The notes beneath the pieces were generated by a model, which was not told the DNA's origin, made no database searches, and worked only from the letters and a program-made list of their open reading frames with translations. From Dipylidium caninum (Eukaryota > Platyhelminthes > Cestoda > Cyclophyllidea > Dipylidiidae): 64,000 nucleotides of DNA. Numbering within the stretch: position 1 is the first letter of the stretch; each line of letters starts with the position of its first letter. Both the position numbers and the translations under genes were made by a program. Below are positions 50,001 to 60,561 of this stretch, piece by piece. The stretch is from NCBI GenBank assembly GCA_017562135.1, contig QEYB01001046.1, positions 1,488,001 through 1,552,000 of the forward strand. The letters are read 5' to 3'.

Positions 50001-53000
50001 GCCCGCGTTGGGACGGCAGCCGGCAGGAGGATCAATTAGCAGTCCTCTGCTGTTGAGACCTGTTTCCACGGCTCTGCCGGGCGCTGTTAGCCCGGTGTTG
50101 TGAGTCATCTGCGCGTTGCAGTGCTCCCCCCACCCCCCCCCTACTCCCACTTTCCACTCCCGAAAATGCCCTTTTCCTCTGAGCGCGAGTGGCTTTATGG
50201 GCGATGTTGCCTCCTCTCTATTCCCTTCCCGCTTAAATAACTAGATTGTCGCCCGACTGCAGGCCCTATTGCATTTGGCAGTCTTACCAAAGTGTGTATT
50301 TGCGCGCATGTGTGTATACAAATACCTAATATTTAAATTCCGCCTGCTTGTCTTGTGTATTTGCTTTTGGGATGTTAACCTTCAACTGCTTCTCCTCCGT
50401 GTGCACCTTTGCTAGTTGAAAAAAAAGTGGAATGCTTCACGAGCGCCTTTGTTACTGTATAAGCCCCACTTTTAGCAGATTCTGTGCGAACTTTTCGTAT
50501 TTTTTATTTGTGGCTTTTTCAGGCCTTTATAATCCACGTTTTATTGGTCGTATTAATGGTTTGCCTCAAGCTTTTGCTATAAAAAAAAACTTGAACCGAC
50601 TTCCAAAATTTTACCTACTAATCCAGATATTGTATTGGACAACTTTTCCCTGCAACCATAATTTAATCACTCTTATGCTTTATCCACTTGAAGAAGTTCT
50701 TTAAGAGCAACATTTTTGTTTTTTTTTTTTACCATTTCTGATGCAAAACGACAGTGCTTCTCGTCTACCGATTTGACGCACACACACCTGAGATAGCACA
50801 CACGTGGTCAGGAAGTATGATAATCTGAATTGCCTGCTCTAATAACCGGTCTGCCCAAGTTGTGGAACTTCGCATCAGAAATGTATCTCCACCCGAACGT
50901 TTCCTCGTGTGGGCCATCCACCCGAGAACAGTTTCGGTTGAATAGTAACAAGATTCAAGCGATTTGATTGCCGACACTTTTGGGTTATCAGTAGAAGGTG
51001 GACTGTTATTGTTTATGGTTAGCAGCGCGTGTCGAAGTCGCTGGCCCGGTCACATCACCTAAGCTTTGTTTCCGCTTGTTTATTCATGCATTAGACGCAT
51101 ATGGAACACGAGTGGGGTAACCTTCTGCTTCTTGGTGGTATTTGTAGGGAGAATTAGTCTGGAATGCTCGACTTTCCCCCAGCCTTGAGGTTATTGGCGA
51201 AGCAAAGCTCGCTGATGGAATATGTCGGGGTTTTTCTTTGGTCGCCCACCCTTTTTTGTACTTGATCTGACTTTTTCAGTTTAGATCGCGTGGGTTACTG
51301 AGATATTACCTTGCCAACTAGCAGAATAGTTAGGCTCATTTTTCGGGTTAACTGCCTGGCGGTTAAATGTGTTTCACCTATGCACTTGACACTATCTCTG
51401 CCTAGGAATGAATGCTTGCTCCGAGACCCTTATATTGTTGCAATATATGATGATTAGTGAAAAAAAAGAATTAGCGAAAATCTTCGGACTTCAGGTTATT
51501 TATCTTAACTGTCCAATTTACCTCAGCCCCTATCATTCGCCCCTGGCTGTCTGGGAGACGAAACGTAAAAATAACCGCTATTTCTCCGCTTAGTCATTGT
51601 CATTGAAGTCGATTTATGGTCGTAGAAGCACTGTGCGGAAGAGCTCGGTCGTACGTATACACCTTGTTTCTGTCATTTGAATCTACCGCGTTACTGCCGG
51701 ACTGTATTTTCCTCTCTATCCCTATCTTGCGTCGCAACGGTAATATTTGACGCCGAACTCTATCACCCATACGGACGAGGTTAATCATTCGTCCTCGGGC
51801 GGATGGGCCCATTTACCTATTAACTTCCATAATAGGCTGTAGCATTTTTCTCTCACTACTTAGTTCTTTCTTACGAAAAAAAATAATTTCGCCGAAATGG
51901 CAGCACTAAATTTGTTTTCATTCCTCACTCTCCGCTTATGGTCTTAATGCCCTACAGCTCCCAGCCGCCTAATTCGCCCTTTTCAGTGTACTATAGACGT
52001 TGAAGGGTGGGAATTAATAGTAAGATTAGGACAATTTTTTATTGCCTGGCTGGGCCGATTTATCCACTTACCCACACAACAACTCTCCCCCAGTTTTGCC
52101 TTCGGACATGCGGGATCGGCTGCGCGATTTGGAGTATGCACTGTCGCTGCGTGACACTCTCTTCCCCGCGCCCGAGATCCCCGGACACCTGCAATATCTG
52201 GCGCCGGACGCATGGGCCAAGGTAACTGAGTTCAAGGCCTTGTTGACAGAAACGGAGATCCTCCTTGGCGCGGCTGCGCACTGTGTTTACTCTGCCACGG
52301 GACCACTTCGTCCGCCCACCTTCTCTGATCGCGACTTTGCCGCCGACATGGCTCTCTCGCCTGCTTTTACTCCTCTTTCAAGGCGAGTCATTCTACTTTT
52401 CAGTGGCATAATTTTATTATGGCATTGTTCATCATCGTTTACCAAACCTCGGGGTGAAGTTCCATTTCGTTCCCGCTTTCGGACTCGAGGGCAAATATCG
52501 CTCTGTGATATTATTCGCCGTCCGGTAGTATTTGGATGGGTAAGGGACACTAAAAGTCCGCTAGACTGAATAACTTTAGTGTTTGCCTTCATTCGCAGAA
52601 AGCCCCTTGAAGTGGATTCATTGGGCTGTCGGCATTATCTCTATCGTTAATAATTATTATTTTGCCGAATATCATCAAAATCGGAGGCGCGGAGATAAGC
52701 AAGGCAACAAGGTAGATGAATCTATACCATGTCCTTTTGTGACTATGGACACTTGGACTAAATTGATGAAATGTTGCAAGGTTATCATAAGTTGTCAATT
52801 GCAATTAGGTTGGCCGATTTGCGGAAGTCCACTTTTCATCGTTAAATGTCTAACATCCGGTGGCCCTGTTGTTGAACTGCCCAGGAGGGTTGCTGAGTAA
52901 GAACAGCATTAGGTTTCCTCCTCCCGCGACAGTTCGCCATCGCGTGCATCCAAGTGGAGGAGTGTCTCAGCCCCTTTAGAAATCGAGACGGTGTTGATGT

Positions 53001-55811
53001 TGTCGTTATACCCGAGATTCCATTGTCTGCAATACTGCTAGATGAACTCCTCATTTGTTTTTCCTCATTTCATCCTTCATCTGTTCGATCGTACGCTTAC
53101 CGTGGCGTGAAAATGGAGTAGAAGAGAGAGAGAAAGCAGTCATACGATGTAATTATTTTGCCTCGACGCTATATTCATTAAGATTCCCTAGGAAGCTACC
53201 AAGGTGGACTTGCACTTTTCTTTTTTCCCTCCCTCTCACAAGGCGAGGTGCCTAGTAGGTTATTCTCCTCTTTTTTTTGTAAATGAGAGTTTATCGGCGA
53301 AAGTGTATGCATTCACCGCAGTGTCTGGTAATAATGAATGAGATGAGCTCAAAAGGATGGCTCTTTAAACGGGCTACTTTTTCCTGTCAATATGCAGACG
53401 TCATCACTAGGGGTAGTGGACAGGGCCCTTCTGCGCCTATCATTTGGCGTTCTGTCACCTGCTCCCGTCTTATTATTTGTTCTGACAGATAATGAGATTG
53501 AATTTCCAGCTTCGACGTATACTGTTGAACGCTGTGAGAACAAATCCTTGCCTAATTTATTAAATTGAACTGTTGAACCGGAATTCCCCTTTACGTGAAT
53601 GGCAAGGTTTTTCGAGCTACCCTCTCAATGACATGCCGATTTGCATCTCCACTCGTTCTGACCGGAAGGCGTTCGGTGATGTTTGTGAGCTGTGGTCGTC
53701 TCTTCGCAACACCACTGCTCACTTGGCGCGTGTTCCAACTCACACGGGTGCCACTGTGACTCTCGCCGTGCGGCAATGTCCTCGCCTTGCCTGCGGAGCC
53801 CACTAATCACCCCTTCCGCGTCCATGTGCGCAAAATGGGCATTTTGTCACCTACGATGCATATGATTTTGTTTGACGTGGCGGCCAAACGTCAGCCATAT
53901 TTATTATTTTTCTTCTCCCTCTCCGAAATAATTCCTCGCTTTTTCTGTTCTAATAGCATTTTCTGGGGTTGTCAAAAATCCCGATCACCGCTTTTGCCAC
54001 CCATTTTGAGAGGCTGAACCACGTTCATTTGCCACTGTCTTAAACATTTGTACATTTATGCTATTTCATTTCTCCACTTAAAACACTCTTCCCTTTCTAT
54101 CGTCGTTTACGTTAACTCTTCGTGAGGATCTTTGGTGAGTAAAGTATCAGATTTGAAGTTGAGGCTGTTGTTTTGTTCTCCGCGGTTTCGACTTTTGCCG
54201 CAATAGTTTGCAGTTCTTCCGCTTTTGGCCGCTGCTCGGGCCCCGGGCTATTGTCTGGGGAAACATGACTATTCCGATCCTGATTATTTCGGTGTTCAGT
54301 AATAATTTGCAATTAGAATATCGCTTGTTGTTTACTCGGTAATGAGGGCTGATGCTCCACTGATACTCCGGTCCATTACGCAGACTCGTCATGGGGCTAT
54401 GAGCTTTCCCCTCTCTAACGTGTCGTCTAGCGGGACTTTAACACCCAACCTGCGAGTTCCCCTATGCAGTATGTAGATTGTTGCGAGGCATATAGGTTCA
54501 TAGAAGACTGTTATTGTTTGGTTAAATACAGACAAAAAAGCATCTTCTATTCTCGGCTAAGCTGTATTTTGCCAGAGACATCTAGCAAAACCCATTACCC
54601 CATTAATTTCTGTTCGGTTTAGAAGTGGTCAGTTGATGCCGAGAAAAGGGCGCGGAATCTGGCTAAAGCGTCGTCATGCAAAGTCTCCTCTACTTCCGCG
54701 CAGCGTCGCAACGCCGCCGCCGGTGACAGCGGAGCGCGCCGACACCGTTCCGGGAAGTCTGCCTCGCGCTCCGTCCAAAATGGTCACGTGAGTACCCACT
54801 CTTCCGCCCCGAGAGGGCAAGGAAGACGAGGACAGTCGACGCGTGTTTTCTTCTCCCTCTTCTCGCCCCTCTGTCTCGCTTTCGCTCAATGCTCCTCTTT
54901 CCTCGGCGTACTAAACCAAACCCCTTAATCTTATTCTTGCTAGGAAAAATGCACATGACGGTTTCTTGTGCACCAATATGGCCTTTGTTGTTCTGTCACT
55001 TTCAATATTACGCGTTTTTTTGACTAGTGCCTCAACTTGTACCCGATTGAGATCTCATGCACCACAGTCACGTCTTCCACTCATTACCGTGGTTCGTAAT
55101 GTATGTCGTCGGTAGTCCACTTCTCGATTAGTATTTTTGACGGCTGCTCATCTCTCCTCACCACTCGTTGTGAGAAATACTTGTCGACATTTGGTGATTT
55201 GCATTTACCCCACGTACAAAAGTGTGTCCTCGACGCAGCCATGACGGCCCTAGTCACTTCTCATCTTTTGACTTCATCGCACAAATTTTGCCTTGACCCT
55301 CTTATTTTTGATAATTTGGAGGAGCTTGCGTAAGGCAATAGCTTACCACCATTTCTTTACTGTGCTTCCTGCTTCCAGGAAGTGCACAACAAATTTTTGG
55401 TTATTTCATAGTCGCTTACGGTTGGGGAAATAGAGAGGTGCTAGCCATTTTCTTTCCCCTATCCGCCCTTTTCCATCCACCTTCTTCCTTAAGGGTGGTC
55501 TTCTTACCCGTATTCTCAGTGATTCGACTGCCTCAGCCCCGGCCTGCCTGGCTCCTTTATTGGAGATTGTGAAACACAAACCCTGATTTAGTTTCTCTTT
55601 GCCCTATCTAGGACAAAAACGATGGCGATCGTAAACGGAACGACACACGCCATCTGAACACCGTTGGCATTATGGACAATATTCTTGCCGGTAGGTGGTC
55701 TTGTCACTCCAGTGAATAGCTAGCTGCTCGCTGCACTTAGGCATCGTATCCTCCGTGCATGCGCTGAGTTTTTCAGTCCGCCGATGGTTGACGTTTAACC
55801 TTTTTGCTTGA
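36611..55811 (+). CDS. FMNL: formin-like protein (FMNL family) with divergent FH2
   Basis: FMNL formins are Rho-GTPase-regulated actin assembly factors held inactive by contact between the N-terminal GBD/FH3 and the C-terminal DAD. Exons: 36611-36811, 36848-36922, 36958-37040, 37072-37152, 37183-37492, 37562-37638, 37709-37895, 37967-38077, 38287-38475, 39840-40440, 41657-42065, 46242-46704, 48293-48436, 48953-49193, 52094-52386, 54623-54787, 55612-55690 and probably 55777-55811. All phases agree; about 1247 residues. The start MGNSPGFP resembles the MGN myristoylation start of FMNLs. GBD/FH3 matches include [34 protein letters not shown] and [20 protein letters not shown] coiled coil follows (residues about 400-490), then FH2 pieces from about residue 640 to 1155 and a DAD-like VGIMDNILA. 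No proline-rich FH1 is visible. The 52386 donor and the last exon are uncertain. Confidence 0.83.
38287..40440 (+). CDS. FMNL: FMNL coiled-coil and linker exons 9-10
   Basis: Exon 38287-38475 has [19 protein letters not shown] followed by heptad-like helix, matching the QAYLDNIFDVGALLEDTE region of FMNLs. Exon 39840-40440 continues the coiled coil ([20 protein letters not shown]) and then becomes a Ser/Thr-rich, probably disordered linker with basic phospho-type sites ([10 protein letters not shown]). The only proline clusters are [11 protein letters not shown] and similar short ones. Confidence 0.85.
40441..41656 (+). other. FMNL intron where FH1 and lasso would be expected
   Basis: A 1216-nt T-rich intron between the coiled-coil/linker exon and the first FH2-like exon. 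I looked for proline-rich or WxxL-coding sequence and saw none; no long ORF exists on the plus strand. Confidence 0.65.
41657..52386 (+). CDS. FMNL: FMNL divergent FH2-encoding exons 11-15
   Basis: Exons 41657-42065, 46242-46704, 48293-48436, 48953-49193 and 52094-52386. In-order similarity to FMNL FH2: [19 protein letters not shown] (family VTLLEANRAKNLAITLRK), [31 protein letters not shown] then [20 protein letters not shown] (family LNAIIAASxSIKSSQKLKxILEI), [20 protein letters not shown] (family DRKQTLLHYISNVVKEKY), and [19 protein letters not shown] then [11 protein letters not shown] (family [22 protein letters not shown]). Insertions include a poly-Ser stretch in exon 12 and about 30 residues in exon 14. 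The lasso and the GNYMN/GFKL signature are not found. The last donor is GGCGA|GTCATT; a GC donor four bases earlier is possible. Confidence 0.7.
42066..46241 (+). other. large FMNL intron, no other feature
   Basis: A 4176-nt, strongly T-rich intron with donor AGAG|GTAAGA and acceptor GGTTTCCAG. It holds only short chance ORFs on both strands. Confidence 0.6.
46705..55611 (+). other. remaining long FMNL introns
   Basis: Introns 46705-48292, 48437-48952, 49194-52093, 52387-54622 and 54788-55611. A (CA)9 run lies at 47369-47386. The intron 49194-52093 holds a GC-richer patch near 49850-50060 with an exon-like ORF that is out of phase. The intron 52387-54622 holds an open frame at 53573-53806 without usable splice sites. 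Nothing else is recognised. Confidence 0.55.
54623..55811 (+). CDS. FMNL: FMNL C-terminal tail and DAD-like exons 16-18
   Basis: Exon 54623-54787 ([20 protein letters not shown], then Arg/Ser-rich) takes the place of the basic helix after FH2. Exon 55612-55690 reads [28 protein letters not shown] aligns with the DAD core (G-A-I-E-D-I-I in FMNL, MDxLL in Dia). After the donor at GCCG|GTAGG a plausible terminal exon, 55777-55811 (acceptor TTTTTCAG), adds [11 protein letters not shown] and a stop, giving the basic cluster expected after a DAD core. Reading through the donor instead would end after GRWSCHSSE. Confidence 0.6.
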
Positions 55812-58053
55812 TGGCAGTGCGTCTCTCGTGACTTGAGGGTTGTGCGAGCTGGGTTTTCCCCCAAAAATAACCCGACTTAAGCCGATCTTCTTTTTCACAA
55901 AGGCTTCATTTAAATCAAATGAAGAGAACACTTAACCCACAAAAATGTAGAAATAGGCTTTATTACAGAAAGTGCCGATTTGTATAAAACGGGCACGCTT
56001 AAAATCCGTCCGATCTCTAAAATCTCACCATCCTGGGTTTTGTCTTGGGGACGCGGGAAAATCTTTTCGAGTCCTGCATGAGGTTGTCCTTTTCCAAACC
56101 ATAGGGTTGGACTCGGAGCCGCTGTACGCAGACGTCCACAAAGTGCCAACCAGGGGTCAGCAGCATGTGTCCGTCGCTGTCGCGTCCTCCCCACCCGCCT
56201 CTCCTTAACGCCGCGTGTACAGTCCCGGTGATCGCTCTTGTCGCCCCTTCCCCGCTCTGGCGCAGTGCCGTCCTCCTCTCCTCCCCCCCCCTTCTCCTCA
56301 TTTCATCTTCTCCCTTGTCATTTACCTTGGATTTTATTTACCGCCTCTTCTTCCGCGGGCTTTTCGAGCGGCTGCTAGCGATGCCTATGTGTTTCTCCAC
56401 CTTTCGACTTGCTGAACAATCAGCGTCCGATGCCATTGTACCTGTACATCTCCCGTCATTTAGACCTTACACCCACTTTTTGCAAAAATAACACTTGCAA
56501 ACGTAACACAGTGGCTCTCTTTTTATCTCTTATTAATATACGCTACTGTTGCTACCGTCTCGTGCCGTGCTACGCGCCCCCCACGGGGATGAGGAGGCGG
56601 CGGCAAACTGCGGTCTTTTCTCCCTCATTGTGAGCGACCTACTTATTTAAGTTAGTAGCACGCGACGGAATCAGTCGATGCACGGACGTGGCCGTGCCGC
56701 TCTCTTGCAATGCTCGTTTCGGCGTTTTCTGGCGGGCGGAGACGGGATGGACAACGAGGTGCTGCTCACGATTTACTGACTAACTGTAAATCCAAGTTTG
56801 CTTCGCGAATTCTGTTTATTGGGAGGGTGGTCGGTGTGCTTAGCCTTTCGGCCCTGTGGAGTTACTCACTGGCCCAAGTTGTTTTGCGGATTTTAGCTTC
56901 GAGAAAAAGGGTCATTATCAACGCTAGCTGCTCAAGTAGGTGATTTGTCAGTTGGACTAGTCTCAAATCCGCGATTCGCGGTTTATCCACCTAATATTGT
57001 CAAGTTACCCACAGAGGGGGACAACTTGACGACCCTGGGCACGGGAGATAGGTTACGGAGAACTTAGTGCGCCCTGGAAATTAAACTGATGGATGTTTTG
57101 CCGCAACTGTCCGCGGTGCCGCCGTTTGCTCTCACAGGAACAGTGAGGAGCTAGACGCAGAGGCGTCGTTGTCCTACCAATTGTCGACATGATGCTCACT
57201 TTGTTTCCTTGAGTAGCATTTCAGACTTCAAATGTCTAGTTTGCTAATCAATGGTCGGATTCTACCAAATTTGCACGCTCCTTACTGGCAAAGGAGAAAT
57301 GGGAGAGCTCGTGGGTGGCTGAAGAGACGCGCCGCTCGCGTTCTTTGCTGAGTGTCCCAACGCCTACCGATGCCGCTCTTGCATGTTAGACGGGGTCCAG
57401 AACTTCTCACCTCGTCTGACAGGTAACAGAGTGAAGTGGGTCCCAGCCACTAGCTGCCTGCTTGGCTGTTCACCGCGTTTCCGTCTTCGAGGCGTGACAA
57501 TGCAGGTGCGAGTGGCCTCTCGGGCTGTCTGTTTGCCGCCACCGACGCAAGATCGTCGCCACCGTCGAAATGACTACGAATTAGGTAGGGGGCAGAAGCA
57601 CTCACTCCGAGTGTGCCACAGCACAGTGTGGAGAACTCTCGACTTTCGCCGCCTCGTACCTCGTCTTTTATTGTTGCTTTTGAGTCACCGAACCTGTTCA
57701 CAGACGGGGTCGTGTGTCAGTGGCAGTTTGGCGGGAGACTGAGTCGAGGTGCCATGTGGGCGCCCGTCGCACACATCGGAGTGGCAATTAAACGGAGACC
57801 GAGTTAACCAGAGTTGCATTTACGAGGTGGATTTCGAAAGTCTTCATCAAATCGCGTATAAGTGAAAAGGTGGTACAAATAAAAGGGACCAGAGGCTAAA
57901 AATGACAACCCTTTCACCAGTCTGCCAGAATCGGGTTCACAACAGCGAGGGGAGTAGAAAGAGCAGCGCGCTGGCAGCAAAAGAGGTGAGGTACGCGGAA
58001 TGCAACCGAATGGAATGGAATGGAAGGAGAGGCCGCGCGCAGCCCCATTGGGC
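55812..58053. other. convergent intergenic region between FMNL and SLC25A1
   Basis: 2.2 kb between the two stop codons, holding both 3' ends. Composition changes from AT-rich to GC-rich near 56 kb. ORFs of up to 119 codons here look like chance frames in GC-rich DNA. Confidence 0.5.
57667..57672 (-). terminator. possible poly(A) signal of SLC25A1
   Basis: AATAAA on the minus strand, about 380 nt downstream of the SLC25A1 stop codon. It is a hexamer match only; no cleavage site evidence. Confidence 0.3.
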
Positions 58054-60499
58054 TCATGGCCGCGGCTTTTGAGCGGGCCGTATTTTGGAGAGGCTCTCCA
58101 TGAAGGTGTCGTAGATCATGAATGAGATGCACACGTCCAGACACACCCGTCCCAGTCGCGGAACTGTGCCTTTATAAAATCTTAAAGGAAACGAGAGAAG
58201 TTGTTTTGCGTTCTAATTTGGCAAACAGTTGGGAATGCGTGAGTGGCGCTGAAGCCACCCCAACAATGCGTGCTGCTGTAGACTTTTCACGAACACGCCG
58301 GTCGACGCACTGCCACGAACGACCTGCTTGGGCGGCCTAAGCAAAGATTTTGAGCAGAGTCGGTTCAACTGGGGCTGCGCGCGAGGTCGCACGCAGACTT
58401 TGTGTGGGACTCGAGCACCACCGCCGCGCGCCCCTCCCCTTGCGCTACTCACAAAGGCCACGGGACAGGGTGGTGCGGAGGGCTGGTGGCTGCATCTCGA
58501 GGGGACACACAACCTGGCGGGAGATGCAGCGCGGGTTAGTGGGCAGAGAACTCACGCGAGGGGGCCTTCATCCCTCAGAATCCTCCGCGCACAGTCGAAG
58601 GTGTTTTTGTACTTTCGAGCATCCAACCCCTAAGGAGGGAAGAAGACGCGGTTGTAAGGCTGAATAAGACCTACTACGCCCCATTTTGGCTTTAGAGGTG
58701 CACCCAAGGCGTGGTGGATAGAAGAGTGTAACGACACGAGGGCGACTTCTAACACCCCGTTCGTCCGCGACTTTGAAGGTCTCCTCTGCGCATTTCAGTA
58801 GCCTGAAATATACCCATTTTGGCATTGGTCCCCATAGTGCCACGGGAATGACAGCAGCCGGGCTTTGGTCCAAAGTCCGAACGCGCCATGGGCAGTGGCT
58901 CTAACACTAACGGGGAATGCGTCATGTGCGAGGGAGGCAAGTCGCAGACGTGGTGGGAATCCATTGTTGCGAGGGTCGACGGTGTATTAAGAGAGTTAAT
59001 CTTCACGCTGGGGAGATTATCACCAGCCTCATCCAGTCGCCGCCAAACTCATTCACTGATCCCATTGGGAGAGTCAGCGAGGAGGAGAAGGAGGAGCTCT
59101 CGAGATGAGAAAATGTGAGCGAACAGGGTGATGAAAACACTCTTTCACGAGGCGAAAATCGCCCCAGTTCTAAAATTGGGCAAGTCTTGAAGTGTTAGTC
59201 GGTGCAACCGAGGAGAAAACATCGTTTCGCCCTCCAATTTGCGGGGTGACAAACTCAGTTCCGAGGGTTGGCTGTAATTATCGTCAGTGGCGAGCGCTTG
59301 CACCCCAGGGAAATGATGGCGCGGGGCTGGAGGCGGGAGGGACGGAAGTAAGGACCAAGTCAGCGTTGCCATCAGCTTAGCAATTCGTAATGAGTTTTGT
59401 GGACCGTCGCGAACAAGCAGCGCATATTTCTGTCATCTGCGGAGGACGGCGTTCTAGGAGGACTTCTGTTGCCTTCGTCAGCATAACCCGCAAAAGAGGC
59501 GCCACTCCGACAGTGTCCCCTTAAGGAGTCATGAGATGTTTAGAGTACGCAAAAAAATTTAGTGAATCCAAGCTCCATCGCCTCTTGCGAGGCGTTGAAT
59601 TCCACGAATCCTCCCATTTTGAAGAGAAAAGCCCAGCACCGAAACTCGAAGTCCTTGTATCCATAAAGCTTAAACTGCCAACAAACGGAAATTTAGTTTC
59701 AACGACGTCGAGGTGTGTGCTGTCCCAGGCCGTGGCTGGTCCTCACGGCTTCCGTCGAAGCGGTAGACGCGACTACTCGCCATTCTCGTGGTCAGGAGAG
59801 TCGCGCAGTGACAAGCACAAGTCAACCCAGCCACTCCCGCTGTCCTGAGGGTAGAATCGGTGCTAAGGCGGTGAGGCAGAAGCGCCAGTGAAGACGTTGC
59901 CAATTTGGCAAAGAGCTGGATAATCTGGGCACCTCGAGACCGACTGTGCGGACTACCGAGCCCCCGTTTGCGACGGACCACGCGGGGATTGAGGGCTCGC
60001 GGAGAAGCGGTCCACCGGTCAGGAGACAGACCGCTTCCGGCGCTCGCCGGCTATTCGGAGTCGGGAGGAGCGACCCAACAAAACAATGGAGTCGCCTACA
60101 GCTCTCGACAGCCGCACCGCATGCAACAGCGCGGAGGACAGACTCGAGGGGAAGAGGGCGAGGGGAAATGTACGCTTCAGTTGGAGGAAAGGAGACACCA
60201 GTGACTTTATCCCCTGTTAAGCCAATCATTGACGAGGGATGTGAAAACACTCCTAATAGAAGTTGTCAGGCAATCTTCGAGTCTCAGGCAGAGGCAACAG
60301 CGTTCAAGTTGCCATTCTCTTTGACATTCTACATAGGTACAAAGAAGTCGAACACTAACCAAAGTATGTCGACGCATCCAGTGGCGCAACAACTTTGGAA
60401 GTGTGAAGGGGTCGAGAGAAGTCGCGAGTCACTGCGACAAAAACAGTGCATAATTCAATTCACAAGTTGTGCCGGCCTGAGGAGAAGCTACATGGGTCG

Positions 60500-60561
<62 letters not shown>

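Noticed and set aside
53573..53806. Plus-strand open frame in an FMNL intron
   Set aside because: No good acceptor before it and no convincing family alignment; exons 15 and 16 already join in phase.
57383..57742. 119-codon plus-strand ORF downstream of FMNL
   Set aside because: Chance frame in GC-rich convergent intergenic DNA; no domain or splice evidence.
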